64,000 nucleotides of DNA from positions 1-64,000 of the forward strand of contig JAETOO010000015.1 in NCBI GenBank assembly GCA_021771715.1. The letters run 5' to 3'. How positions within the stretch are numbered: position 1 is the stretch's first letter; each line of letters begins with the position of its first letter. Below, piece after piece: positions 27,499 through 37,222 of the stretch. A program made the translations under genes and the position numbers. The notes beneath the pieces are model-generated. The model made no database searches, was not told the origin of the DNA, and saw nothing but the letters and a program-made list of their open reading frames with translations. Origin of the DNA: Oscillospiraceae bacterium. Lineage in GTDB: Bacteria; Bacillota; Clostridia; Lachnospirales; Lachnospiraceae.

Positions 27499-28901
27499 CC
27501 ATTGATTCCTGCACACACGCATCCCTCCATTCTCTTTTTTGCCCAGGTACAAAGGCCATCCGACCTGCGCGCAGTCAGCGCCAGCGTCCGTCCGAAGCCA
27601 TCCACATCGTAGCTCGCCAGCACATAGCCCCGCTCTGTCAGCCTTCCGGCACAGAGTTCAAACTCATAATCGCTCACCATACGCCAGCTGCCCTCTGTCC
27701 CGTCTACCGTACAGCTCCCGTCTTCCTTCAGCTCCATCGGCTCAGACTGCCGGCACAGCGCTCCATCGGGAGGTCCGAGCACCACCCGCTCATACGTCCC
27801 CGCCATCGCAGACGCCTCTATTTTCTGCAGCGCTTCCCCGCTGTACTGACATGGACTCACCAGAGGCCAGCCCTCACGGTCAAAAATCATCCAGTGAATC
27901 TGCTGCGCCGCGCACTTCAGGTTCGCCTTAGCTCTTGTGTGATAGGAAATATAATAGTGTCCGTCCGCGCGCAAAATTCCGTTGTGCCCTGCTGCCGCCC
28001 ATCCAAAATGCGAGCCAAACTGAACACAGTCCACAATCTTCAGCCCAACCGCATCCGGATTCTCCGCCGTATGCGTATGAGATACCGGAACACCCCTGTG
28101 ATCCACAAACGGTCCCTGGATCTTGCGGCTTCGGGCTACACGGATATTGTAATCTGTCAGAGTCGAATCGTAAGAAACAAACAGATAGTAGTAACCGGTA
28201 TCCGGATTGTAGACCTCCAGGGCTCCTTCAATCGCTCGGTCGGCCCGGTGACTCCGCTTCCACAGTTCCCTTCCATATTCCGGCTCATCTCCCTCCAGCC
28301 GCAGCCCCGTCGCCGGATCAATCCGGATCTGCCGGATGCCGCCCCAGAAAGAGCCGTAGTTCAGGTAATGTGCTCCCGTCTCATGATCAATCACCAGATT
28401 GGGATCGATCGCATTGACAGGGGATTCTTCCGTTGTCTTTATAACCGCCCCGCGCTCCTCATACGGTCCCTCCGGGCGATCCGATACCGCAAGTCCAATA
28501 TACGAAAGGCGATGTCCGAACGTCGACACAGAGTAGTACATTCGGTATTCTCCGCCCACGCACGTTACCTCCGGCGCCCAGACACTGCCCGCCTGGTATT
28601 CCTCACTGTAATACGTCCATTTCTTCGCCTCAGGCGGCGCATCATACCGAAGCCCCTTGCCCACATATTCCCAGTGCACCAAATCCTTTGAGCGCCGCAG
28701 GATCCCTCCCGGACCTGACGCGCTTGTGTAATACATTCCGGTCTTCTCATCGCGGAACAAGTGCGGGTCATGCGTCGCCAAAGTGGCATTCTGCCTCCCG
28801 AGCTCCTCGCGGTTCGCATGACGGCTGTCTACCTCGAGCACACCGTCAAAAAGAGGGCCCGGATCCGCCGGAAAATGAATTCCATCATATCTGTCTTCCA
28901 T
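27495..28901 (-). CDS. GH43 endo-arabinanase-like enzyme, cytoplasmic
   Basis: The protein is 468 residues from the ATG at 28901 (AAAGGAGTGTACG upstream). GH43 motifs: Asp in ATHDPHLFRDE, Asp in NAIDPNLVIDHETG, and Glu in RAIEGALEVYNPDTG. The NYGSFWGGI and HTHTAENPDAVG segments match endo-1,5-alpha-L-arabinanases. A C-terminal beta domain (~390-468) closes the chain, as in AbnB-type enzymes. There is no signal peptide, so it cuts imported arabino-oligosaccharides in the cytoplasm. It follows the binding protein across a perfect intercistronic hairpin. Confidence 0.9.
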   Translation of the reverse strand: MEDRYDGIHFPADPGPLFDGVLEVDSRHANREELGRQNATLATHDPHLFRDEKTGMYYTSASGPGGILRRSKDLVHWEYVGKGLRYDAPPEAKKWTYYSEEYQAGSVWAPEVTCVGGEYRMYYSVSTFGHRLSYIGLAVSDRPEGPYEERGAVIKTTEESPVNAIDPNLVIDHETGAHYLNYGSFWGGIRQIRIDPATGLRLEGDEPEYGRELWKRSHRADRAIEGALEVYNPDTGYYYLFVSYDSTLTDYNIRVARSRKIQGPFVDHRGVPVSHTHTAENPDAVGLKIVDCVQFGSHFGWAAAGHNGILRADGHYYISYHTRAKANLKCAAQQIHWMIFDREGWPLVSPCQYSGEALQKIEASAMAGTYERVVLGPPDGALCRQSEPMELKEDGSCTVDGTEGSWRMVSDYEFELCAGRLTERGYVLASYDVDGFGRTLALTARRSDGLCTWAKKRMEGCVCAGING

Positions 28902-28929
28902 CGTACACTCCTTTCGCCTCCTATACTCA

Positions 28930-28956
28930 GAATGGCCAGAGCAAGTCTGGCCATTC
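28930..28956 (-). other. Intercistronic stem-loop after the binding-protein gene
   Basis: A perfect 11-bp inverted repeat GAATGGCCAGA / TCTGGCCATTC with a 5-base loop, without a T-run. Stem-loops in this position protect the binding-protein mRNA or reduce downstream expression in many ABC operons. Confidence 0.6.
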
Positions 28957-29013
28957 GAGCAGTCCCGCTGCCTTTTGTCAGGCAGCTCCTTCTGCATTCT
29001 GCATGAAGCTTTC

Positions 29014-30633
29014 TTATTCCGCCATCGCTGTATTGAAGCGGTCATAGCCATTCTGCTGAATCTCTACATACTCCTCCATCCCGATCTTCTTCAGTTCTTC
29101 TATAAAGCCGTCATACTCTTCATCAATTCCGCCGTTCATCACCCAGTTTGCGACGGTACGATTTACATAGTCGTCCAGTTCCGTCTTCAGCTGGCTCACA
29201 CGCAGGGACTCTTCCTCGGAGAAATATACCTCAGCCATTGGCTCCGGATCTGCATACTGAATATAAATATCATCGCAGGCCTTTACACGGTCGTCTGTCT
29301 CAGGCAGGCGCACGATCTTCTCGTAGACATCCATCAGAGTCAGAACAGCCACGCCGTTCGGAGCATTCTGGAATTTCCACTGCAGAGAGCTCATCCCCTC
29401 CGGTGCCGGAGATACAAGATAATATCCGCCGTTCTCATAGCTGTCATCCTCCGTCCAGACGAGACGATCATCAAATTTTCCTTCCATCAGCTGTATGGAA
29501 TGCTCCGGTGTGTAGACCCAGTCGATAAAGCGCGCTGCGACTTCCGGATACTCACATGCCGACGTAATCACCCAGCCATTGCCGGATCCAAACTGCTCGC
29601 GGATAAACACCTGCGGCTCTACATCCTCATACGCCTTGATCGGCGCAAAATACGTGTACTGCTCAATCAGCGCCGGATCAATCACTTCATCCTGAAGCGC
29701 AACGATATTTGCCATGCCGACTGCCTCTGTGCTCAGCTTCGCCGCATACTGTGTGTAATTGCAGGTCATCGCATCCGGGTCGATCAGGCCCTCTTCCCAC
29801 AGCTTGTTGATAAACTTGATGGCATCCTTATACTGATCTCCATAATACTCCGGGAGAAATACCACTTTGCCGTCTACCGCATCCAGATTAAAGGTACGCG
29901 TAGACGTCGGAATCCCGAAATAGCTCAGAATGAAATGCATACCGCGAATGTCTGTGACATTGCTGCCCTGGAAGGCCAGCGGAATCTCATTATTCGGATC
30001 CCCGTCGCCATCTGCATCCTGCTCTTTAAATGCCTTCAGGACATTGTAGAGCTCGTCCGTCGTCGTCGGCATCTCGAGCCCGAGATTGTCCAGCCATCTC
30101 TGATTGATCACCGGCTCATCCGGCATGCGCATCCACGGTCCTTCATTTCCGGTCGGTGTCGCATAGATATGTCCATCCGGCGCCACGCACACAGCCTTTA
30201 CCCATTTGCTCTGCGCAAAGCGATCCTGCAGATTCGGCATATACTGGTCGATCAGTTCATCCATCTGAATAAAGGTACCCTCCGTGCCATATCGGATGAT
30301 ATTATCGATTCCTACCTGTCCTGCGATCAGGTCCGGGAGATCTCCGGTGGCCAGCATCAGATTCATCTTGTCGCTCCAGCCGTCTCCGCCAGCCATGATC
30401 CACTCAATGTTTACTCCCGTCTCCTCCATCCACTGCTGCATGATGGAGAGCTCATTCATATCAGACGGATTCTCCACCGCATTGTTGATCAGAATCCGCA
30501 GGGTAACCGGCTCATCCGTGATCGGATACCCCTCTGCGTGGAAACCGATCTCATCGGCCGACACTGCGGCCGGAAGGAGCATCGCGCCCGCCAAAGCCAT
30601 ACACAGAGCTTTTTTCACCATGTTCTTTTTCAT
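29014..30633 (-). CDS. Oligosaccharide-binding protein of a CUT1/LplA-type ABC importer
   Basis: The protein is 539 residues. It has a signal peptide ending AAVSADE but no lipobox Cys, unlike most Gram-positive binding proteins. The body is an extracellular family 1 binding protein of the large LplA/YtcQ class (TLRILINNAVENPSD, LATGDLPDLIAG, GPWMRMPDEPVINQRWLD). AAGGAGG precedes the ATG. It lies 70 bp after the permease pair, followed by endo-arabinanase and arabinofuranosidases, which points to arabinan or arabinoxylan oligosaccharides as ligand. Confidence 0.88.
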   Translation of the reverse strand: MKKNMVKKALCMALAGAMLLPAAVSADEIGFHAEGYPITDEPVTLRILINNAVENPSDMNELSIMQQWMEETGVNIEWIMAGGDGWSDKMNLMLATGDLPDLIAGQVGIDNIIRYGTEGTFIQMDELIDQYMPNLQDRFAQSKWVKAVCVAPDGHIYATPTGNEGPWMRMPDEPVINQRWLDNLGLEMPTTTDELYNVLKAFKEQDADGDGDPNNEIPLAFQGSNVTDIRGMHFILSYFGIPTSTRTFNLDAVDGKVVFLPEYYGDQYKDAIKFINKLWEEGLIDPDAMTCNYTQYAAKLSTEAVGMANIVALQDEVIDPALIEQYTYFAPIKAYEDVEPQVFIREQFGSGNGWVITSACEYPEVAARFIDWVYTPEHSIQLMEGKFDDRLVWTEDDSYENGGYYLVSPAPEGMSSLQWKFQNAPNGVAVLTLMDVYEKIVRLPETDDRVKACDDIYIQYADPEPMAEVYFSEEESLRVSQLKTELDDYVNRTVANWVMNGGIDEEYDGFIEELKKIGMEEYVEIQQNGYDRFNTAMAE

Positions 30634-30703
30634 AAAAGTACCTCCTTAAAAAATTTATTTTTGTCGCGCGCCAAAAGCACGCGTATACTACCAGTTTCCT
30701 CTG

Positions 30704-31627
30704 TCAGCCTTTTACCGCCCCGACCATAACGCCCTTGACGAAGTGCTTCTGCACAAACGGATAGATCACCATCATCGGCAGGGAAGCCACAACGATCAGT
30801 CCGTACTTCAGCTGCTCGATGGACTTCATGCGCTCCGTGTAGTCGCTCATCGATGCACTGATATCATTCACATTCGCCTGCTCCACAATCAGAATCTGCC
30901 GCAATAAGAGCTGCAAATTCTGTCTGCTCTCATCCTTCAGATACAACATCGCATTGAAGTAGCTGTTCCAGTGAATCACGGCATAAAACAACACCATCAC
31001 GGCAATCAGCGCTTTCGAGAGCGGCACTACAATCGAGAGAAAGAACCGAACATTCCCGCAACCGTCTACCTCAGAGACCTCCCGCAGTTCTCCCGGAATA
31101 CTCGTCTCAAAGAAAGACTTCGCCAGCATCAAATTCCACACAGACAGCGCATTCGGAATCACCATCGCCCAAAACGTATTGTACAGCCTCAAATTTCGAA
31201 CAATCAGGTAATTGGGAATCATACCCCCGTCGAAAAACATCGTGACCACAAACAAAAGTGTGAGAAACCCTCTTCCCGGAAGGTCCTTCCGTGAGAGCAC
31301 GTACCCTCCGGAAATCGTCAAGGCCACATTGATTCCGGTTCCGACCACCGTGTACGCAATTGTATTTGCATACGCCCGCACAATTTTTTCATTCTCAAAA
31401 ATCCGCTCATAGCCCCCAAAAGAGAGTCCCTTCGGAATCAGGATGACCTGCCCGCTGTTCACCAGCATCGGATCGCTGATCGAAGCGATCAGCACAAAAT
31501 AAATCGGATAGGCAAAAATCACCAGCATGAACAGCATCACGATCGTGTTTGATACATCAAATATAGTGTCGCTCGTACACTGATGCCTGTGCCTGCTTTT
31601 CTGTCTCACTTTTTTCTTTCCCTGCAT
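30704..31627 (-). CDS. ABC sugar permease, YtcP/LplC type
   Basis: The protein is 307 residues with six TM helices. The EAA loop that contacts the ATPase reads ELREVSEVDGCGNVRFFLSIVVPLSKA. The N terminus carries a basic, His-rich stretch. It is the second permease of the arabino-oligosaccharide importer and starts 9 bp after the first one stops. No ATPase gene is in the operon; importers of this class usually share an MsmX-type ATPase encoded elsewhere. Confidence 0.92.
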   Translation of the reverse strand: MQGKKKVRQKSRHRHQCTSDTIFDVSNTIVMLFMLVIFAYPIYFVLIASISDPMLVNSGQVILIPKGLSFGGYERIFENEKIVRAYANTIAYTVVGTGINVALTISGGYVLSRKDLPGRGFLTLLFVVTMFFDGGMIPNYLIVRNLRLYNTFWAMVIPNALSVWNLMLAKSFFETSIPGELREVSEVDGCGNVRFFLSIVVPLSKALIAVMVLFYAVIHWNSYFNAMLYLKDESRQNLQLLLRQILIVEQANVNDISASMSDYTERMKSIEQLKYGLIVVASLPMMVIYPFVQKHFVKGVMVGAVKG

Positions 31628-31636
31628 ACACTCACC

Positions 31637-32596
31637 TCAAAACAATCCGGAATCTGTCAGCTTCTTGGATATTTTATTTACTGTGATCAACAAGATCAGG
31701 TTGATGATCGAATTGAACAGCCCTACTGCCGTCGAGTAGCTGAACTGTCCGCTCGTCATTCCGATCTTATACACAAAGGTCGAAATAATCTCCGACACGC
31801 CGCTGTTCAGGCTGTTCTGCATCAAATACGCCTTTTCAAAGCCAAGTGACATCACATGGCCCGTATTCAGAATCAAAAGCGTGACTATCGTGGGACGAAT
31901 TGTCGGCAAATCCACGTACCGGATCCGCTGCAGTTTTGTCGCGCCATCCATAATTGCCGCCTCGTGCAGCTCCGGGCTCACGCCTGCCAGCGCCGCAATA
32001 TAGATGATCGAATTCCATCCGATCTTCTGCCAGACATCCGACCACACGTACACATGCCGGAACAGATCTTCCCTGCCCATAAACCAGATCGGCTCACAGC
32101 CCAAACGCTGCAGCAGAATATTTACGATTCCCGTCGTCCGGTGCAGCACCACCTGAAGCAATGCTACCAGGACAACCGCCGATATAAAATAGGGTGCATA
32201 GGACACTGTCTGCACAACCTTTTTCAATCTCTGAGAACGCAGATGCGTCAGCAGAAGTGCGAACATAATCGGAATCGGGAATCCCGCGATCAGCTGATAC
32301 ACACTCAGGATCAACGTGTTTGAAAACAGCGTCCAGAAATTATGCTGTCCCCAGAATGCTTTAAAATATTTCAATCCAACCCACGGGCTCCCTGTGATCC
32401 CTTTTCTGAAGCTGTAATCCCGGAATGCAATCTGTACTCCATACATGGAACCATACTTGAAAACCACCAGCCAGATCAGTGCCGGCAGCAGAAGCAGATA
32501 TAATCCGCGTACCCTCCACATCATTCGGAACAATCGCCGGATTCTCTCCCGAAGGGTCCGTTTTTTTCTAACGGCTGCAACTTTTCTCATAAGCAT
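31637..32596 (-). CDS. ABC sugar permease, YteP/LplB type
   Basis: The protein is 319 residues from the ATG at 32596 (GGGAGGGCAG upstream). It has six TM helices (LYLLLLPALIWLVVFKYG first). The EAA loop reads ELHEAAIMDGATKLQRIRYVDLPTIRPT. It is the first gene of the arabinan operon and is read from a good promoter, divergent from the AraC-type regulator. It forms the importer with the next permease and the binding protein. Confidence 0.92.
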   Translation of the reverse strand: MLMRKVAAVRKKRTLRERIRRLFRMMWRVRGLYLLLLPALIWLVVFKYGSMYGVQIAFRDYSFRKGITGSPWVGLKYFKAFWGQHNFWTLFSNTLILSVYQLIAGFPIPIMFALLLTHLRSQRLKKVVQTVSYAPYFISAVVLVALLQVVLHRTTGIVNILLQRLGCEPIWFMGREDLFRHVYVWSDVWQKIGWNSIIYIAALAGVSPELHEAAIMDGATKLQRIRYVDLPTIRPTIVTLLILNTGHVMSLGFEKAYLMQNSLNSGVSEIISTFVYKIGMTSGQFSYSTAVGLFNSIINLILLITVNKISKKLTDSGLF

Positions 32597-32616
32597 CTGC
32601 CCTCCCTTTTGTCCCA

Positions 32617-32645
32617 ACTATAGCAATCACATTTCAGGAATGCAA
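32617..32645 (-). promoter_or_regulatory. Promoter of the arabinan operon
   Basis: On the minus strand: TTGCAT (32640-32645), a 17-bp spacer, then TATAGT (32617-32622), about 20 bp upstream of the first permease start. The AT-rich 200 bp beyond it separates this promoter from the divergent regulator and is the likely site of AraC-type binding. Confidence 0.7.
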
Positions 32646-32818
32646 TAATCCACTTTTTAACACGTTTTTATCTAAAACGCTTATTTTTCCCGGTTTTTCT
32701 CATGTTCCATAGTTCATTTTTAATTTTTCCGCAGAAGAATTCAATGTTTGTTTTTTCCATTTTATACAATCAATTCCAGTTTTAAAAAAGTACTCATTGT
32801 GATAATTTACGCTTAAAA

Positions 32819-32847
32819 TTGACATCTGAAAAAAGAAATGCTACATT
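32819..32847 (+). promoter_or_regulatory. Promoter of the AraC-type regulator
   Basis: TTGACA (32819-32824), a 17-bp spacer, then TACATT (32842-32847), about 43 bp upstream of the ATG at 32890. Confidence 0.65.
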
Positions 32848-32889
32848 TATAGTATTCAGATTATAAGGATATAAAGGAGAAAATTGGTC

Positions 32890-35154
32890 ATGCTTTCGAA
32901 AAAAATACAGCAAAGATTTTCCTTAGCCCTGCACAGCAAATGGAATCGACGTTATATGTTCTCCCTGATACTCTGTGCCCTGATCCCAATGTGTATCATT
33001 ATCGGCTTCTATCTGAACAGGACCAGCAGAGAGCTGCGTGAGAAATCACTGGCTCCCGGCGAGCATGCAATCGCTGACCTCCACAATGTCAACAGTAGCT
33101 TATGGAAATCTATTTCTTCGATCACGGCCGCCCTCAACAACCAGCCTTCTATCCTTAGCTACATACAGTCTGATGAAAATGATCTGCTGCTCACCCAGGA
33201 TGTGCAAAGAATACTCTCAAGCGCGATCGCAAGTCATGCTCTTATTGACGATATCTTTCTCTACTGTAATGATGCCCGTACTGTCTGCTCCTCCCGAACG
33301 CTTTTTTCTCCAAAGGATACCCGGCTCTCACCAACGTTCAATGGACTATCCTTTGCAGAGTACATGGAGCAATTCACCACAAACACCGCATCCGTCTGCA
33401 CCTATCAGAATGTATATTATGGACAGCAAAACAGCGCTCCTTACGATGTGTTGCTCTTTTCCTGCAAGGGCTTTTACAAATCGGTGAACCCGTACGCCTT
33501 CCGGATTCTGTTTTCCGTTCGGCTTGATTCTATAATCGATGCTGAATACCTCCAAAGTGATGCCGACGGGCTCTCCGGCGTGACTCTTTCTGACCGCAGG
33601 GGACATCTGCTGTTTCTTTCCGGCCAGGACAAGGACAAGCTTACAAAGGTTCTTGGTCAGACACTGCCAGGCAAAGAGGGCGGCCATACAGAATTTTCAA
33701 CGGATTCCGGAACCTACGTCCTGTTTTATGAGGAGGACGCATACGATCTGTACCGCATCCTGCTTCTGCTCCCCTACTCCTCCATCGTCTTTCCAAACAA
33801 CAGGACGCTGTTCGGTCTTGTCTGCCTGTTTTTCGGCATCGCCATTACGATGGTGGTTCTGATGCTCATCGTCCATTTTTACAACTACAGTCCTCTGCAA
33901 AACCTGGAAGACTCCTGCCGCGGCCTGCAGTATTCCGTCCAGAACGCCATCCAGCTCCCCGGCTCAAAGAGTCCCTTTGATACCATCAGCGAGACTCTGC
34001 AGGCATTGCAGACACAAAATACACTCTTTAAGGGAATCATCGACAGCAATCAAAGCATCGTGGAGAATGAGGCCATTCTCTCCATTCTCGGCCTGGGCAA
34101 CACCACTGCTGATGTGACAGACCGGATGAACCGCTGCGGAATCACCTTTCCACATGAAGCATTCGCCGTTTTCTACACAAAATCCGACCTCCCCGCCGAG
34201 GAATTTAAACGCGAATGCATGCGCCACTTTTCCGCAAAATATCACTGTTACACTGCAAATATCGGCGACACTTTTTTTCTCCTGATCAATTTACCCGCAA
34301 AGGAGCTGGAAAAGCTTCCCTTCTATATGAATGACTTTCAAAACAGCATCATTGAAAAGTATAACCGCGAACTGATTGTCGGCTTTTCCTGCACGATTTG
34401 CCCCTATACAGAGACCCCTTCTCTCTATCTTCAGGCCGAACTCGCTTACGAGTACCATTTTCTGCTCGGCAGCGTTTTGATCTCCTACAGTGAAATTCAG
34501 GAAAAAATCAGGCGAAGTATCCCACAGCGCCAGTATGACCAGAAATGCCAGCAACTCGCACAAGCTATCCTCACAGGCAACCTTCCTGACGTGAACACAC
34601 ATCTGGAACAGCTGCATCAGCTCATTCTGGACCACAGCAATGTGCTTACCTGCCGTCATCTGTGCTATGATTTAGTCTTTTTCATCGTTCACACTCTGAA
34701 CCACTCTGAGGATACCAAATGTGAGCTAAATTACGAAGAGCTGCTTCAAACCCGCACCATCGACAGTTTGTTCAGTCATCTGAACCTTCTGTGTACTTCG
34801 GCGCTCACCCAGAAGGAAATCAGCGGTCCCAGGCCGTCAATCGAAGAAATCAACCGCAACATTGCCCGCAATTACTCTGACCCGCTTTTTTCCATCGGGA
34901 CACTGGCAGAGGAGTATCATATGAGCAGCTCTGCGTTCAGCCAGTATTATAAAAAGAAAGCAGGAATCACAATCTCAAAATACCTGACCCAGTACCGCCT
35001 TGAGCAGGCCATCCATCTTCTGCTTTCTTCTGATCTTTCCGTCGATCAGATTGTAAGAAGCATCGGCTACTTTTCGACGAGCAGCTTTATCAAAAAGTTT
35101 CGCGAACAGTACAACCAGACACCGATGGAATATCGCCTGACACACAAACCGTAA
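32890..35154 (+). CDS. Membrane-anchored AraC-family regulator of the arabinan operon
   Basis: The protein is 754 residues from the ATG at 32890, behind AAAGGAG; a TTG at 32884 is possible. TM1 (~YMFSLILCALIPMCIIIGFYL), a ~250-residue extracytoplasmic sensor, TM2 (LFGLVCLFFGIAITMVVLMLIV), a ~330-residue cytoplasmic linker, and a C-terminal AraC domain (IGTLAEEYHMSSSAFSQYYKKK ... VDQIVRSIGYFSTSSFIKKFREQYNQTPMEYR) are present. Similar one-protein sensors control LplABC-type polysaccharide loci. It faces the permease genes, shares their upstream region, and is AT-richer than its neighbours. Confidence 0.88.
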   Translation: MLSKKIQQRFSLALHSKWNRRYMFSLILCALIPMCIIIGFYLNRTSRELREKSLAPGEHAIADLHNVNSSLWKSISSITAALNNQPSILSYIQSDENDLLLTQDVQRILSSAIASHALIDDIFLYCNDARTVCSSRTLFSPKDTRLSPTFNGLSFAEYMEQFTTNTASVCTYQNVYYGQQNSAPYDVLLFSCKGFYKSVNPYAFRILFSVRLDSIIDAEYLQSDADGLSGVTLSDRRGHLLFLSGQDKDKLTKVLGQTLPGKEGGHTEFSTDSGTYVLFYEEDAYDLYRILLLLPYSSIVFPNNRTLFGLVCLFFGIAITMVVLMLIVHFYNYSPLQNLEDSCRGLQYSVQNAIQLPGSKSPFDTISETLQALQTQNTLFKGIIDSNQSIVENEAILSILGLGNTTADVTDRMNRCGITFPHEAFAVFYTKSDLPAEEFKRECMRHFSAKYHCYTANIGDTFFLLINLPAKELEKLPFYMNDFQNSIIEKYNRELIVGFSCTICPYTETPSLYLQAELAYEYHFLLGSVLISYSEIQEKIRRSIPQRQYDQKCQQLAQAILTGNLPDVNTHLEQLHQLILDHSNVLTCRHLCYDLVFFIVHTLNHSEDTKCELNYEELLQTRTIDSLFSHLNLLCTSALTQKEISGPRPSIEEINRNIARNYSDPLFSIGTLAEEYHMSSSAFSQYYKKKAGITISKYLTQYRLEQAIHLLLSSDLSVDQIVRSIGYFSTSSFIKKFREQYNQTPMEYRLTHKP

Positions 35155-35168
35155 GTCCTCAAAAAAAG

Positions 35169-35221
35169 AGACCGGAGATGGAACTGCCCAGCCTGGCAGT
35201 TCCATCTCCGGTCTTTATTTT
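35169..35221. terminator. Bidirectional terminator between two convergent genes
   Basis: A perfect 20-bp stem with a 6-base loop (arms 35169-35188 and 35195-35214) is followed by TTATTTTT on the plus strand, and preceded by seven As that give a T-run on the minus strand. It can stop both the AraC-type gene and the GntR operon. Confidence 0.93.
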
Positions 35222-35235
35222 TACGCAATCACTCG

Positions 35236-35892
35236 CTACTCTTCCGTCACCCCAACGATATCCTTCCCCAGAAGCTCCGCGGCGCCCGGCAGGTCCCGCT
35301 CCACGAGCCTGCGGTAAATCGCGTCATGCGGCTCGTTGACGACGGAGTCCGCCATGCTGCTGCCGAGATTCCACTTCTGCTGCGCATAGACGCGCTGCTG
35401 AATCCCCATACAGTCCCGCAGCAGCTTCATCAGAATCTTGTTGTTCGAAAAGGATGCCAGCAGCAGATGGAACTCCTCATTGTCCTCCCAGACCTTCCAG
35501 ACGTCCACGTTTTGCTTCGAGGTCGCCCGCTTGATCTGATCTCTGATCTCGGCGAGCTGCACATCAGAGAGCGTCGCAAAGGACTGTCTGAGCGCCTCAA
35601 GCTCCAGCAGCCGGCGCATCTGCACCACATCCTGCGCATCCTTCTCGGTCATCCGGATCACACGGTAACCGAACCGCGGGACGTTGATCAGCACGCCCTC
35701 ACTGCAAAGCTTGATCAGCGCCTCGCGCACCGGAGCCTTGCTGACGCCCAGAAGCTCCATCAGGCGTTTTTCCGTCAGCACGATTTCTTCCTCTGACGAA
35801 TTTTTGATAATCAGTTCAAGAATCTGATCATGAATCTGATCTGTTAAAGATGTTTTTTTCGCTGGAGCTAATTCCGCTATCATTTTGTTCAT
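35236..35892 (-). CDS. GntR-family regulator with FCD domain
   Basis: The protein is 218 residues. The N-terminal winged helix reads LTEKRLMELLGVSKAPVREALIKLCSEGVLINVPRFGYRV. The C-terminal FCD bundle carries candidate metal/ligand residues in DNEEFHLLLASF and VNEPHDAIYRRL. FCD regulators generally sense carboxylated sugars, organic acids or amino acids. It is the last gene of a seven- to eight-gene operon and probably controls it; a palindrome over the promoter at 44382-44392 is a candidate site. Confidence 0.9.
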   Translation of the reverse strand: MNKMIAELAPAKKTSLTDQIHDQILELIIKNSSEEEIVLTEKRLMELLGVSKAPVREALIKLCSEGVLINVPRFGYRVIRMTEKDAQDVVQMRRLLELEALRQSFATLSDVQLAEIRDQIKRATSKQNVDVWKVWEDNEEFHLLLASFSNNKILMKLLRDCMGIQQRVYAQQKWNLGSSMADSVVNEPHDAIYRRLVERDLPGAAELLGKDIVGVTEE

Positions 35893-35948
35893 GCTCTGCC
35901 ATCCTATCTATTCTCTTCTTTTTCTATTTTTTCTTATTCTATCCTCTT

Positions 35949-37130
35949 TTATTTCATTCTGTCAAGCAAAGCAAGAATATCCTCTCTAGTCATCGCGTAA
36001 AACGCCCCGCAGGTGTGCGCGCCGCCGTCCGTCATGTTGTCCGCGATCTCCTCGAAGCGCTCCGTTCCGATCCCCGCCTCCGAGAGTGTCAGCGGCAGCC
36101 CGGCAGCCCGGATCATCTCCTTCAGACGATTGATTCCGGCAAGCGCCGTCTCCTTCGGATTCTCAAAGTTCAGGTCGGCATGCCATACCCGCACCGCGTA
36201 CTGCACGAGCTTCGGCAGGCACTCCTCCTTCTCGCAGAGGTATTCCATCCACGCCGGGAACGAGATTGCGAGCCCCGCGCCGTGCGCGATGTCATAGTAC
36301 CCGCTGATCTGGTGCTCCAGCCCGTGGTTGAACCAGTCCTGCGCGCGGCCGCAGCCCGTCATATCGTTCTGCGCCCAGGTGCCGCACAACATGATCTCGG
36401 AGCGCGCTGCGTAGTCATCCGGCGTCGCCAGCGCGATCGGCAGATTGTGGAGCACCGTCTGGATGATTCCCTCCGCCACGCGGTCCGTCATCTCCACGTT
36501 CTGTGTCCGGGTAAAATACCGCTCCATCGCGTGCGCCATGATATCCATGCAGCCGCAGGCCGTCTGGTACGGCGGAAGCGTGTACGTCAGCTCCGGATTC
36601 ATGATTGAGAATACCGGGCGCATCAGCGGGGAACCGAACCCGGTCTTCATCGGGATCGTCTCGTCGGACACGATGCAGCTGTCGCTCTCCTCGCTGCCCG
36701 CAGCCGGGAGCGTCAGGATGTCCGCGACCGGAATTCTCTGGTCACCCGGGCGCACCTTGCCGCAGATCAGGTCCCACACATCGCCATCATAATACACGCC
36801 GAACGACATGGATTTGCACGTATCAATCACGCTGCCACCGCCCACTGCGAGCAGGAAGTCGATCTTCTGCTCCCGGCAGATCTCGATACCCTTGCGCACC
36901 AGCGACACGCGCGGATTCGGCACGACGCCCGGCAGCTCTGTGAACCACAGTCCCGCCTCCGTCAGCGCCTTGACCACCGTATCGTACAGCCCGCTCCTTT
37001 TGATCGAGGAGCCGCCGTACACAAACAGCACCCGCGTCGCCCCGTGCTTCTTCAGCTCCTCGCCGACGCGCAGCTGTGTCCCCTTTCCGAAAATCATCTT
37101 TGTCGCACACTGAAATTCAAAGTTTTCCAT
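35949..37130 (-). CDS. Iron-containing alcohol dehydrogenase, YugJ/BDH type
   Basis: The protein is 393 residues and complete. The nucleotide loop reads AVGGGSVIDTCKSM. The metal ligands are Asp and His in GCMDIMAHAMER and the His pair in NHGLEHQISGYYDIAHGAGLA. The N-terminal FEFQCATKMIFGKGTQ is typical of NAD(P)H-dependent butanol/aldehyde reductases. It reduces an aldehyde or ketone to an alcohol or the reverse. It is the gene before the GntR regulator in the unknown-substrate operon, so its substrate is probably an intermediate of that pathway. Confidence 0.92.
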   Translation of the reverse strand: MENFEFQCATKMIFGKGTQLRVGEELKKHGATRVLFVYGGSSIKRSGLYDTVVKALTEAGLWFTELPGVVPNPRVSLVRKGIEICREQKIDFLLAVGGGSVIDTCKSMSFGVYYDGDVWDLICGKVRPGDQRIPVADILTLPAAGSEESDSCIVSDETIPMKTGFGSPLMRPVFSIMNPELTYTLPPYQTACGCMDIMAHAMERYFTRTQNVEMTDRVAEGIIQTVLHNLPIALATPDDYAARSEIMLCGTWAQNDMTGCGRAQDWFNHGLEHQISGYYDIAHGAGLAISFPAWMEYLCEKEECLPKLVQYAVRVWHADLNFENPKETALAGINRLKEMIRAAGLPLTLSEAGIGTERFEEIADNMTDGGAHTCGAFYAMTREDILALLDRMK

Positions 37131-37222
37131 TCTTTATCGCCCTTCCTCTTTGGCAGCTCTGCATTCAACCTTTGTCGACGCTGCCATACCTATCTTCCTC
37201 AGAAGTGTTTCCCGGTTACTGC

